Shown here in pieces: positions 1 through 10,204 of a DNA stretch of 64,000 bases. A program made the position numbers and the translations under genes. The DNA lies in the NCBI RefSeq assembly GCF_032884065.1, contig NC_088875.1:47795235-47859234 (forward strand). The letters are read 5' to 3'. The notes under the pieces were generated by a model that saw only the letters and a program-made list of their open reading frames with translations, was not told where the DNA came from and did not search any database. Each line of letters opens with the position of its first letter. The stretch's first letter is position 1. The DNA comes from Artemia franciscana. Lineage: Eukaryota; Arthropoda; Branchiopoda; Anostraca; Artemiidae.

Positions 1-2144
1 AAACAAATTTCTGAGTCTCTATTTCCAAGTAGGCTTCTGTCATTAATGTTGGCAGAGCCACAAATAACAGTTTTGTCATCGACGATCATAAGCTTACTAT
101 GGACATAAATTTGCTCAGTAACCAGTTCTCCGGAGAGTTTTGAATGTTTTCTAAGACCATAGAAGGTGATGTATTCACTAGGGTCAATACCTTTTTCTTT
201 TAATTTCTCCATCAGGGATTTGGGGCCTCGACAAATTGAGGAATAAATCCAGTGACAGATAGCCAAAAGACTAGTACCTTTTTTTGGTTTGATCTCACCT
301 TCAAAACCAGGCAAAAGGGGCATCACTACATATACACGAAAACGTCTCTGTTCGCTACGAGCTTTCAAAATGCGTTTCAGCAGAGTCTGTGAGATCTTAT
401 TGTGTACGCTGTTGTCTTCAGCGGCAAGAGAAATGAAAAACTGGTTTTCGATGTATATGTAGTGTTTTGACTCCCTAATAGCAGAACAGTATGCTAGATG
501 AATACTATCTTCTGTCTGAACACCGGCACTCCATTGACCAACACTCCGAATTACCTGGCAGTTGACATGAAAATAGTTAGTCATCCACGATGGGATGTTC
601 TCACTGCATTCATTGTAGCTTCTTGGAATCAAAAATGGGTATGAATTATCTCTGTTCACTTTCGAAGCCTTGACAAAATTCCACCTTTCAATAAAATGTC
701 TTGCAGCATCCCTGGCTACCCTGCCTCCAACAGCTGCACAAACATCATGCCAAGGCGTTCTAGGTATTTTTTTTCTGTCAATTAAGTCTTCATACGGTTT
801 TTCTAGCTTGGAAAACGCTGCCAAATTTAAATTTATGTAGTCCTTTCCGATCCAATATCTGTCAGGTTCTTTTTTAGTATCCACTAGCCTGTGCTTGTTG
901 TCGTCCCATCTTCCATAGCACAAGTCAATTCCACCTGTGAACACCCAAGACTGGTCAATGATGACTAGCTTTTCATGGTGCGAAAAGCTTACATGATGTC
1001 TCAAGTTATCTTGATTACGTAACAAGTAATCAGGATAACTAAGAATTTTGATATTTTGATGGCACGCCAAAGTCTTCTCAGTATAGGAGCTCTGGAGCTT
1101 GAGTAAATTCAACCGATCTTTGAAAATCAGTATGAATATTTTGACTCCTTTCTTTGCTTTTCTCTCCAGAATGCGATCCAGCCGCCAATCATCATTTTCA
1201 TTGTTTTTAGGTCGCTTCAAATATAATTCAGGACTCAGCCACCAATCAGCGATGAATATTACTTTTTGGGCAGATTCCATTGCATCAGCTACAGCCATCA
1301 TATATAAGTCCCCATCTACAAACCATTTGGCATGAGAGTTTAATCTCAAAGGGGCAAAAGATTTAAATCGATTGAGGGAAATAAAGTCCCAAGCTGGCAA
1401 ATTTTTAACATTTGTTACTGACTTTAGCCATTCATCAGCTTTACATCCATATCTCTTTCTCAAACTAAGTTTGGTTGACGAATTGGAGAAAAAGAATCCA
1501 TTTTGAGTTTGCGACAATCTGAAATGTCTATTCATTAAGATGACATTCTCCAGCCGCCCATTGGGAGAGTCCATGACACCAATCCATGTGTCCTTAATCA
1601 ATAGAAATTTGCCAGTCCATGTTGTGGACTGACGAATTTGGACTGGCAAAAGACCCAAGCCAAATGTTTCAGAGCTTATTTTTCTCAAAAAATATTCTTC
1701 GCTCTTCGGTTCAGGTGTGTCCATAAAAGAAAATCGGCTAACTCCAAGAAATTTCAACGTCTCGGAAAGCTGTCTCAAATCCTCCATGTCTATTATGTCC
1801 TGAAGGTACCTTTCCAATTGTTGACGCCATTCCTCGATCCTTTTCTCACCCATGAAGTAGTCACGTCTTCCAGGAATTCTTGGTACTGAACACTTAGTGT
1901 TATCTATGTTATCCTCAGCTGGATGAAGTATTTCCAATGAGGCCCTAGAATTTTTTTCAAGATTCAAAATGTCGCTATATCTTCGTTTGATTTTCCATTC
2001 GCGAACTCGAGAATTTACTGATATAGTAAATATATAAGAGCTTAAAGTACAGCCAGTTTCTTTTATCTTCTCACAGTTTACTACCCTTATTCCAATTGGA
2101 ATATTAGGCTCTTCTAGCACATAATAATCAGAACTATTCATCAT
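1..2144 (-). CDS. Pld: Phospholipase D (PLD1/2 type), C-terminus cut by window edge
   Basis: Phosphatidylcholine-hydrolysing phospholipase D, which makes phosphatidic acid at membranes. Read on the minus strand, 714 codons run to the window edge with no stop or frameshift. Domains in order: PX (about residues 12-135), PH (about 165-275), first HKD motif HHEKLVIID (His390, Lys392, Asp397) followed by the typical GGIDLCYGRWDD, and second HKD motif YVHSKLMIVDD (His682, Lys684, Asp689) followed by GSANINDRS. Both catalytic HxKxxxxD sets are intact. The spacer between them is short, without the long loop of PLD1, so it is closer to PLD2 in layout. An in-frame TGA lies two codons before the first ATG at 2144, which fixes this start unless an upstream exon is spliced on; Met-2 immediately follows. 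About 150-200 C-terminal residues are expected beyond position 1. Oddity: no intron in 2.1 kb, although animal Pld genes usually have many. A recent retrocopy or an intron-poor paralogue are both possible. Confidence 0.93.
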   Translation of the reverse strand, partial: MMNSSDYYVLEEPNIPIGIRVVNCEKIKETGCTLSSYIFTISVNSRVREWKIKRRYSDILNLEKNSRASLEILHPAEDNIDNTKCSVPRIPGRRDYFMGEKRIEEWRQQLERYLQDIIDMEDLRQLSETLKFLGVSRFSFMDTPEPKSEEYFLRKISSETFGLGLLPVQIRQSTTWTGKFLLIKDTWIGVMDSPNGRLENVILMNRHFRLSQTQNGFFFSNSSTKLSLRKRYGCKADEWLKSVTNVKNLPAWDFISLNRFKSFAPLRLNSHAKWFVDGDLYMMAVADAMESAQKVIFIADWWLSPELYLKRPKNNENDDWRLDRILERKAKKGVKIFILIFKDRLNLLKLQSSYTEKTLACHQNIKILSYPDYLLRNQDNLRHHVSFSHHEKLVIIDQSWVFTGGIDLCYGRWDDNKHRLVDTKKEPDRYWIGKDYINLNLAAFSKLEKPYEDLIDRKKIPRTPWHDVCAAVGGRVARDAARHFIERWNFVKASKVNRDNSYPFLIPRSYNECSENIPSWMTNYFHVNCQVIRSVGQWSAGVQTEDSIHLAYCSAIRESKHYIYIENQFFISLAAEDNSVHNKISQTLLKRILKARSEQRRFRVYVVMPLLPGFEGEIKPKKGTSLLAICHWIYSSICRGPKSLMEKLKEKGIDPSEYITFYGLRKHSKLSGELVTEQIYVHSKLMIVDDKTVICGSANINDRSLLGNRDSEIC

Positions 2145-2309
2145 GTCTCAGTTATTAAAATTTTTGAGATAGGCGTCTACAAGCTAATGATCATTTTTTC
2201 GCCCAGTTTATTTTTTCTCACAACATTTTACATTCACCATATTTTTCTATGTAAAATAGTCGCATTAGTTTAAACATTATTTAGGAATTTTTTTGAAATT
2301 TTTTAAAAA
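2145..2309. other. Upstream region of PLD, no gene seen
   Basis: AT-rich sequence just upstream of the PLD start on the minus strand. A weak acceptor-like TTGTAG occurs about 35 bases before the ATG, but there is no convincing polypyrimidine tract, so I cannot tell a 5' UTR from an intron end. No promoter motif can be called. Confidence 0.4.
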
Positions 2310-2515
2310 AGAAAAAAACTACAAAAGAAAAGACTAAAAAAGAAAAACTAAAAAACAACTATAGCCTACATGACGTCATATTCACTATGACGTAAAAAAA
2401 AAGAAACAAAAAAATGAAAAAAACTGAAAAAAATAAATAAAAAAATAAAAAACTAAAAAACAAAAAAAGAAACAAAAAAGAAAAAAAAAGAAAAGAAAAG
2501 AAGAAACAAATTTCA
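2310..2515. repeat. A-rich CTAAAAA-type filler, Helitron-like
   Basis: Runs of A broken by CT and G (ACTAAAAAAC, GAAAAAACTG), with a short island containing TGACGTCA near 2372. The same composition and the same TGACGTC words occur inside the non-autonomous Helitron at 10135-11955, so this may be a fragment of the same family. No TC start or CTRR end is visible here. Confidence 0.4.
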
Positions 2516-3714
2516 TTGAGATTTGATCACCCGTTGATAAGTAACAAATACCTCATTTTTTCAATTTTTCCGAATTACTCCCCCCCCCCAGCTCCACCAA
2601 AGAGAGTGGATACGGTCCGGTTATGTCACTCACTTATCTTTGACTTGTGCTTATTCTTCCTACCAAGTTTCATCCCGATCTCTCCGCTTTAAGCGTTTTC
2701 TAAGCGTTTTCCAAGATTTCCGGTCCCCCCAATGACATTGGATCCAGTCAGGATTTTAAATAAGGGATCTGAGTTACGAGGTATGTCTAAATATGGAATT
2801 TCATAAAGATCCGGTCATTTCATCGTAAGTTAAAGATACCTCATTTTTTAATGTTTTAGTATTAACCCTCCGTTCCTATTATGTCAATCACGTATCTAGG
2901 ACTTGTGCGTATTTTTCCCACCAAGTTTCATCCCGATCCCTCCACTCTAAGCCTTTTCTAAAATTTTAGGTACTTCCCCTCAACTCCCCCCAATGTCACC
3001 AGATCCGGCAGGGACTTAAAATAAGAGCCTTGAAACATGATTTCCTTCGAAATATCAAATTTCATTAAGATCTGATTACTCCTTCGTAAGTTAAAAATAA
3101 CTAATTTTTCTAAATTTTCAGAATGAATCCTCCCCCAGCTCCCCCAAAAAGAGCGGATCAGTTCTGGTTATTCCATTCACGTATCTAGGACTTGAGATTA
3201 TTTTTTCCAACAAGTTTCATTTCGATCCCTCGGCTCTAAGCGTTTTCAAAGATTTTAGGCCTCCCCCCAACTCCCCCCAATGTCACCGGATACAGTTGGG
3301 ATTTAAATAAGAGCTCTGAGACACGATATCCTTCGATATATCAAATTTCAATCAGATTTGATCCCTCCTTCATAAGTTAAAAATACCTCAATCTTCTAAT
3401 TTTTCAGAATTAACCCTCCCCCCAACTCCCCCAAAGAGAGCGGATCCCTTCAAGTTATGTCAATCACGTATCTAGGACTTGTGCTTTTTTTCCCACCAAG
3501 TTTCATCCCAATCCCTCCACTCTAAGCGTTTTCCAAGATTTTAGGTTTACCCACCCCAACTCCCCCCAATGTCATCCGATCCAGTCGGGATTTAAATTAA
3601 AACTCTGAGACACAATATCCTTCCCAACAGCATTAAGATCCGATCACCCGTTCGTGTGTTAAAAATACCATCTTTTTCCTATTTTTTTCGATTCAACCGC
3701 CCCCTCCCCCCCCC

Positions 3715-3897
3715 CAGATGATCGAATCGAGGAAATGAAAATTTTTCGTTTAATCTGGTCTGGTTCCTGATACGCCTGCCAAATTTCATCGTCCTAGCTT
3801 ACCTGGAAGTGCCTAAAGTAGCAAAAGCGGGACAGACCGACAGAATTTGCGATCGTTATAGGTCACTTGGTTAATACCTATATTAAATGCCATAAAA
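3715..3897. repeat. Terminal module of block I, first copy
   Basis: Starts with CCCAGATGATC and contains GCCTGCCAAATTTCATCGTC, CCTGGAAGTGCCTAAAGTAG, GACAGACCGACAG, GCGATCG and CACTTGGTTAATACC, ending near GCCATAAAAA. The closing hairpin is decayed here because the right arm is altered. It lies between two groups of ordinary units, as though two elements were joined. Confidence 0.65.
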
Positions 3898-5117
3898 ATT
3901 CGTTTGCCTATTGTCATAAATTGTGAAAATGCCAGATCAAATTCGAATTTCTAACAGGAAAAACTAAATAGAGATTTGGTTACTTTAAAAGGGTTAGTTT
4001 TTTTATTTCAAAGAAAAGCTGACACTAGATACTTGGAACTGAAACGCTTTAAGATTTCCGGTCCCCCCAACTGCCCCCCCAATGAGACTAGATCCGGTTG
4101 AGATTTAAAATAAGAGATTTGAGTTACGAGGTCCTTATAAATATGAAGTTTCATGAAGATCTGATCACTCCTTCGTAAGTTCAAAATACGTCATTTTTTC
4201 TAATTTTACAGAATTACCCCCCCCCCCAATAGAGCGTATCCGTTCCAACTATGTAAATCACGTATCTAAGACTTCTGGTCATTTTCCCCACTAAGTTTCA
4301 TCCCGATCCCTCCAATCTAAGCGTTTTCCATGATTTTAAATTCCCCCACCGCAAACTCCCCCCAATATCACCAGATCCGGTCGGGATTTAAAATAAGAGC
4401 TTTGAGACACGATATCATTCTAAATATCAAATTTCACTGAGATCTGATCACCCGTTCTTAAGTTAAAATACCTCATTTTTTCCAATTTTTCAGAACTAAC
4501 CCCCCCCCCCCAACTACCCCAAAGAGATCGGATCCGTTCTGGTTATATCAATCATGTATCTAAGACTTTTGCTTATTTTTCCCACCAAGTTTCATCCCGA
4601 TCTCTCCACTCTGTGTTTTCCAAGATTTTAGGTTTCCCACTCCCAACTCCCCCCCCCAATGTCACCAGATCCGGTCGAGATTTAAAATAAGAGCTCTGAG
4701 ACACGATATCATTCTAAGTGTCAAATTTTATTGAGATCCGATCACCCGTTCGTAAGTTAAAAATACCTCATTTTTTCAAATTTTTCAGAATTAACACCAC
4801 CCCCCCCCCCCAAAAAAAAATACCCCAAAGAGAGCGGATCCGTTCCAGTTATGTCAATCATGTATCTAGGACATGTGCTTATTTTTCCCACAAGTTTCAT
4901 CCCGATCCCTCCACTCTAAGTGTTTTCCAAGATTTTAGGTTTCCCCCTCCCACCCCCCACCCCCTCCCAATTCACAAGATCCGGTGGGGATTTAAAATAT
5001 CAGCTCTGGGACAAGATATCCTTTCAAACATCAAATTTCATTAAGATCTGATCAACCGTTCGTAAGTTAAAAATACTTCTATTTTTCTATTTTTTCCGAA
5101 TTAACGGGCCCCCACTC

Positions 5118-5325
5118 CCCCCAGATGATCAAATCGGGAAAATGATAAAATCGGCAAATCGGGAAAACTATTTCTAATTTAATCTGGTCCGGTCCCTGAT
5201 ACGCCTGCCAAATTTCATCGTCCTATCTTACCTGGAAGTGCCTAAAGTAGCAAAACCGGGACCGACAGACCGACAGAATTGGCGATTGCTATATGTCACT
5301 TGGTTAATACCAAGTGCCATAAAAA
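5118..5325. repeat. Terminal module of block I, second copy, with perfect hairpin
   Basis: Same module as at 3715 and 59535. It ends in a perfect 7-bp stem with 6-base loop (CACTTGG-TTAATA-CCAAGTG, about 5297-5316) followed by CCATAAAAA. Unrelated sequence follows directly, so this is a candidate true end of a transposable element. Confidence 0.65.
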
Positions 5326-5330
5326 ACACT

Positions 5331-6054
5331 TTGGCTATTTGGAGGGACAAGACTCCAAGTTTTGTACAATGAAGAATATGTTTTTCTGGTTTACTAAAAC
5401 AGAAATTAGCTTCGATAATATTTTAAGTTAGACATTCCAAAGAAAACCAGAGAAAAATTTTGGGAGTATAATTAATATTTAACGACTTATAGCAACTATC
5501 AGACATATTTTCAAGTCATTAATGATTTATGTGAACATAATGTACAGATTTTTGGAGGCAATCCAAAATCTAATAAGTTTTAAAAAAATCAAGACAAATC
5601 AAAATCAAGACGTCGCCTTCAACCACCGGCAAAGAAGAACTACATTTTCTAAACGTAATTAAGAGAGAAGGTATATAGCAAAACCAGGTAGCTCTGGTAT
5701 CCCAATAGACTATTAATGTACGATAATAAAGGCAGCTTAAAGGCAAAACATTACTTTGATAAAAGAAACAAATTCAAGTAGTTTAGAAAAAGCAGCCCAT
5801 CAGATCAGAATGAACAGCCAGAAGACATTTTCTTAAGGATCAGATAAAATCTGATCCGGAAAGGGAGAATTACAAAAAAAATATTTAAGACAGGCATCAC
5901 AAATTTTTATATTCATCTTTATTACGTTTTTAAATGTCGGACAAACATTTCAAGAAGCGGGAAACCACCTACACCCCCCCCTGCCCTGGATACGGCCTTC
6001 TGCGTGCGCAAATTATAGCTTCAAGAGATTCAGGAGATTCTTCAGAGCAAGATA
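5331..6054. other. No gene recognised
   Basis: AT-rich sequence without a usable reading frame, splice pair or recognisable repeat. It separates the hairpin-ended array from the 3' end of the RTE-like LINE. Confidence 0.4.
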
Positions 6055-6069
6055 ACTACTACACTACTA

Positions 6070-8295
6070 CTAATAACTCACTGCAGCACCAAGCGGCCTG
6101 AGGCCAACAATGCCAAGCACGCTCCTCCTCCAACCTGATCTATTTAAAGCCTCCCTCTTTACACCCTCCCAGGAAGTTCCCATTTCCTTTAAATCTTTAT
6201 TTATGACATCCTCCCAACCCAGACAAGGACGACCAGCTTTCCGTGTAGCCCCAGGCGGTTGGCCAAAAAGGACAATCTTTGGTAATCCGTCATCCTTCAT
6301 CCGTAGAACGTGGCCTAGCCATCTCAACCTTTCTTTCATTATAGCCCCAGAAAGCGGGATTGAACCACACTTTTCGTACAACCTACTGTTTGAAATACGG
6401 TCAGTCAGTCGGGTACCCAGAACAATCCGTAGGCAATTTCTCTGGAAAACATCTAGTAAATTTTCATCTGCTTTTCGGAGTGCCCATGCTTCAGAGCCAT
6501 ATTTGACCACTGTCATCACTGTAGCTTCCAATATTCTAATCTTGGTATGTGGACTTATCTTTCTATTCTTCCAAACTTTTTTTAACAATGAAAAAACACC
6601 CTGAGCTTTAGCTATTCTACTTTTAACATCTTCACTGCTCCCACCATCTTTACTAATAATACTACCAAGGTAACTGAAGCTCCCAACCTGATCAATCTTT
6701 TCGTTACCTAATGTCACCTGTTCATCTTCACTTATTCCTAGCCTTGGTGACTTAGTCTTCTTAACATTAATTTTCAAGCCTATTTTAGCACCCTGAACTC
6801 GTAAAACCTCGAAAAATTCATTCATTTTGCTCACACTTTCATCTAATGTACTCAAATCATCAGCATAATCTAAGTCTAGGAGCGTTCTTCCTCCCCATTT
6901 GATTCCATGGTCTTCAATTGCCTTTCCTGTGCTCCTTAAGACGAAGTCCATCAAAATGATCCATATAACGGGGGACAGAACACAACCCTGCTTAACTCCT
7001 GATTTAATACAAAACCAGTTGCTAACCTCATTTCCTACTTTAACCGCAGCAGTATTATTCTCGTACATAGCGCTAATCTCTTTATTGTATTTTTCTGGTA
7101 TACCATATAACGATAAGACCTTTGTTAACGCTGTTCTATCAACAGAATCGAAAGCTTGCTCATAATCGATAAAACTAAGGACCAAAGGTGTTTGAAAACG
7201 AAGGAACTTCTCAATTATTAACCTAAGAGTGAAAACATGGTCGACACATCCTGTACCTTTTCTAAAACCGCATTGTTCTTCCCTTAGAACTTTGTCTACA
7301 GCATGTCTCAGTCTAAAAAGTATCATATTACTCAGTAATTTGCTACCTACAGAGACTAGACTAATGCCTCGATAATTACGACACTCACTCTTGTCACCTT
7401 TCTTATACAGTGGTTTAATTAAGGTTTTCCTAAAATCATTGGGTACTTCCCCTTTTTCAAAAATCATGTTCATAATCTTCAGTAGCTTATTCCTAACCTC
7501 AGAACCACCATATTTAAAAAACTTAATCATACTATCAGCACCTGGGGCCTTATTATTTCTTAATCCTTTTAGTACTGTCGCTAATTCTTCCTCACTAAAC
7601 CAATCTTCCTTCACATCCAAGGTATCACAAAATATTTCATTTTCATCTATATCTTTTCCTGCAACTGTATCTCGGTTTAGCACATTCTCAAAATGTTCCA
7701 CCCATCTTTCTTTAACTTTTTCCTTATCACTAATTGTGGCCCCATTTCTATCTTTAACTGGGACTAGTCCGGATTGGCTACTCCCTTTCAATTTATTAAC
7801 ATGCCAGTATAATATTTTACTATTATGCCGTCTAGCTGCATCTTCCAGATCCTCAGCAATTTTATCCATCGCCTCCACTTCACATCTCCTTAGTTCATAT
7901 TTTAATGCTTTCTCCATTTTCTTTAAATTCATTTTATTTTCATACGACCTATCACTCAGATAATTCTTATACAAACCCCTTCTACTCTCTATTAAACCTA
8001 AAGCTTTTTCACTAATATTCCTAGTTGCAGTCTTAGCCCTCTTCCCTAGGACACCATCAGCAACTTCACAAATTGTTTTTCTGAAATTATTCCATCCATC
8101 TTCCACATTGTCAAATTTTAAACCCTCAAGTTTAGTACTCAACTGTTCCTGGAATTTTTTTCTCAAATTTTCATCCTGAAGTCTACCAACATCATAACTT
8201 TCCGGGAGGGAGTTACCCTTCCGAAATTTCAGCTTTAAATTAACCTTAGACACTATTAGATGGTGATCTTTACTTTTTAACATCAGTAACGGCAC
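6070..8295 (-). CDS. Reverse transcriptase part of RTE-like LINE copy 1
   Basis: Open for 741 codons. RT motifs in order: a LIKPLYKKGDKSECRNYRGI block (fingers), FIDYEQAFDSVDR (first catalytic Asp), SGVKQGCVLSP, and LDYADDLSTL with the YxDD box near 6860-6875. A thumb region and a C-terminal part with SEAWALRKADENLLDVFQRN and RLRWLGHVLRMKDDG follow. The Met at 8295 is unlikely to be a real start, because in a complete copy this frame would continue from the endonuclease. The ORF is intact and could supply RT activity only if the upstream frame were also translated. Confidence 0.88.
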   Translation of the reverse strand: MPLLMLKSKDHHLIVSKVNLKLKFRKGNSLPESYDVGRLQDENLRKKFQEQLSTKLEGLKFDNVEDGWNNFRKTICEVADGVLGKRAKTATRNISEKALGLIESRRGLYKNYLSDRSYENKMNLKKMEKALKYELRRCEVEAMDKIAEDLEDAARRHNSKILYWHVNKLKGSSQSGLVPVKDRNGATISDKEKVKERWVEHFENVLNRDTVAGKDIDENEIFCDTLDVKEDWFSEEELATVLKGLRNNKAPGADSMIKFFKYGGSEVRNKLLKIMNMIFEKGEVPNDFRKTLIKPLYKKGDKSECRNYRGISLVSVGSKLLSNMILFRLRHAVDKVLREEQCGFRKGTGCVDHVFTLRLIIEKFLRFQTPLVLSFIDYEQAFDSVDRTALTKVLSLYGIPEKYNKEISAMYENNTAAVKVGNEVSNWFCIKSGVKQGCVLSPVIWIILMDFVLRSTGKAIEDHGIKWGGRTLLDLDYADDLSTLDESVSKMNEFFEVLRVQGAKIGLKINVKKTKSPRLGISEDEQVTLGNEKIDQVGSFSYLGSIISKDGGSSEDVKSRIAKAQGVFSLLKKVWKNRKISPHTKIRILEATVMTVVKYGSEAWALRKADENLLDVFQRNCLRIVLGTRLTDRISNSRLYEKCGSIPLSGAIMKERLRWLGHVLRMKDDGLPKIVLFGQPPGATRKAGRPCLGWEDVINKDLKEMGTSWEGVKREALNRSGWRRSVLGIVGLRPLGAAVSY

Positions 8296-8992
8296 TCCTA
8301 TACACCCTAGTATCTTGTATTGATCCTGCTAGTCTTCTGTTTACAATAACATAATCAATAAGGTTTGCTGTCTTACCATCACGTGAATACCATGTCAACT
8401 TATGGGCCATTTTGTGACCAAACACCGTATTGGTTATAACTAGGTTGTTATACCTACAAAATTGCAAAAGCCTATAGCCATTACTGTTTTCTTTTCCTAC
8501 ACCAAATTTACCTAGGCTAGGATATCATCTATCCCTATTTCTACCAACCTGGGCATTAAAATCTCCTAGCAAAAACACCATATTTCTACCTGGTACCCTG
8601 TCTATTTGCTCCTGTAACTGTAAGTAAAATTCATCTGAGTCACTAGTATCTCCATCAGTTGGTTCAATGGGGGCATATACTACTATGACTGATACCCTAA
8701 ACTTTTTAGTCATAAAATGAGCAATTAGTATTCTATTATTAATACCTTCCCAGCCTAAACAAGACTTAGCAGCTTCCTTATTCATCATGAGCCCTCCTCC
8801 CTGTCTATGTACCCCATCCTTCCTGCCTGAGTAAACAAATTCTATGTCACCTAATTTCATACTTCCTACCCCTGGGATATGAGTTTCTGAAACTCCTAAT
8901 AAATCCAGTTCAAACCGTCTGAATTCGTCAGTCAAAATGTCGATGTGATAGTCATTTTTTAACGTCGTAACATTGCAAGTTCCAATTTTCAT
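8270..8992 (-). pseudogene. Endonuclease domain of RTE-like LINE copy 1, interrupted
   Basis: Exonuclease-endonuclease-phosphatase fold that nicks target DNA. From Met at 8992 it begins MKIGTCNVTTLKN and contains LGVSETHIPG, VYAPIEPTDGD and LLGDFNAQVG, all standard motifs of this endonuclease. An in-frame TGA lies directly after the 155th codon; the same frame continues through the TNTVFGHK and LIDYVIVNRR segments to a stop near 8270, where a one-base insertion in AAAAA moves the reading frame into the RT frame. The decayed plus-strand copy near 36.9 kb has a sense codon at the position of the TGA. Confidence 0.85.
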
Positions 8993-9265
8993 TTTCTTTA
9001 AATCTTTGAAATTATTTTGGCCTCAAGAAAAGCAGTGATCCCGGATACCAGTGCAGGATGGGGACCAACATATCTTCTCAAGTCTACACCGAAGCCCTTA
9101 AGCCGGCTTAGAACCGGACAGCAAGAAGTCCCTGGGACCTCCGGTAAGTTGGATGCTTTGTGCAATCCTGGGCCCATCTTGGTCACAACATGGTTTCCAG
9201 CGCTTGGCGATGCTCTTCTATCAACAAGAGTCGAAATCCTGCACAGACAGTCCCAAGCCTATAAA

Positions 9266-10134
9266 TATCACGAGCACAGATCATCTGGACAAAAACGGGA
9301 CCCCATATGTGTGGGTTCAGCAAGATGCAAATAAAGCCATCCTCTGGAGGAAGCGGAAGAACTTTTCCTAAGAAGAAGGAGTACGAGTGAGAACAGATCA
9401 ATATTTTCCACAGAGAAGATCCCTTTAGCTGATTTCTGGAAGGTCCTGTCTTGTATGAGATTGTGCAGGAAAGGCAAATGATATTTAAAGGACTGTATTC
9501 TTTATTTCTCCACAGTCAAGAAACGTACGTGAAAGATATTACTCTGAATAGAAATAATTATTTTACAGTTCCTAATAGCATAAAGTGCTGTAATGAATGT
9601 AATGATTTTAATATCCCTCCAGTCCGTAAATAAGACATTTGGGTGGAATTTCTGCACTCTGTTATTGTTATCTTTAGATAGTTCAAATTCAATCGAATTC
9701 GGTTATTTTCAAAGTAACACTAAGAAAGAAAACTTAGTTAAATCCGAAAATTAGTTCAATTTGCTTTCCAGCTTGTGGAAAATTGCAACAGTAATGTGTT
9801 CGTTTTCTTTTGCTGTTTTTAAGCCTATTTCAGCAAATATTGACGTCAGAACTATAGGTGGATGAACCTTGAGGGGAGGGGGAAGTAAAACTTCAAAAGC
9901 CAAAAACATAGGTGGTACGTATGTTAGCCAATACACACCCAAGAATTCAGATCTACAAAATACGACAATAACCGGCTACAATAACACTGTAGCTATATTT
10001 TTACATATATTTAGCTGGTATTTTGGTTAGATTAGATTTTGCATCTAACCCCACTATATTTAGCCCCCCCCCCCCGATGTGCAAATATACACATCCGATG
10101 TGTATATATCTTCTATGTATATAAAAATAAGTTG
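9266..10134. other. No gene recognised
   Basis: Moderately AT-rich. Several small frames on both strands overlap one another without domain content. It includes a C-run near 10068 and alternating GTGTATATAT just before the Helitron at 10135. Confidence 0.4.
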
Positions 10135-10204
10135 TCTGTGGATCTGTGGATCAGGTGAACTGTCTGTCGAGTGACGTCGTGTTTGTCCGCATATGACGTC
10201 TGAA

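Larger units (their letters stand above)
2580..5330. repeat. Modular tandem repeat block I (unit about 0.27-0.31 kb)
   Basis: Diverged units carry the same ordered words: a C-run, AACTCCCCCAA, GAGAGCGGATCCG, TTATGTCAATCACGTATCT, CCAAGTTTCATCCCGATC, CTCTAAGCGTTTTCCAAG, GGATTTAAAATAAGAGC, CAAATTTCATTAAGATC and CGTAAGTTAAAAATACC. Copies of the GAGCGGATC landmark lie near 2600, 3148, 3436, 4236, 4518 and 4830. Two units end in a distinct terminal module (separate entries). Small reading frames across the units repeat a KFHPDPSTLS-like peptide, but these break in most copies and are not counted as genes. Confidence 0.8.
6055..9265 (-). mobile_element. RTE-like non-LTR retrotransposon, copy 1 (family A), near full length
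   Basis: About 3.2 kb on the minus strand: short 5' leader (about 9265-8993), apurinic-type endonuclease, reverse transcriptase and a C-terminal region ending in LRPLGAAVSY, then a 3' tail of TAG/TAGT repeats near 6055-6072. One polyprotein-like frame without a separate gag, together with a simple-repeat tail, is typical of the RTE clade. The frame is broken only by one nonsense codon near 8523 and one extra base in an A-run near 8280, so this copy is young compared with the one at 35.6-39.2 kb. Leader homology with that copy stops near 9265, suggesting 5' truncation. It encodes the machinery for target-primed reverse transcription. Confidence 0.9.

Noticed and set aside
2580-5330. CRISPR-like array
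   Set aside because: Units are about 0.3 kb and diverged, without short identical repeats and unique spacers, and the DNA is eukaryotic.
6110-7963. Plus-strand frames of 88-190 codons antisense to the RTE-like RT
   Set aside because: Shadows of the minus-strand RT ORF, with no domain of their own.
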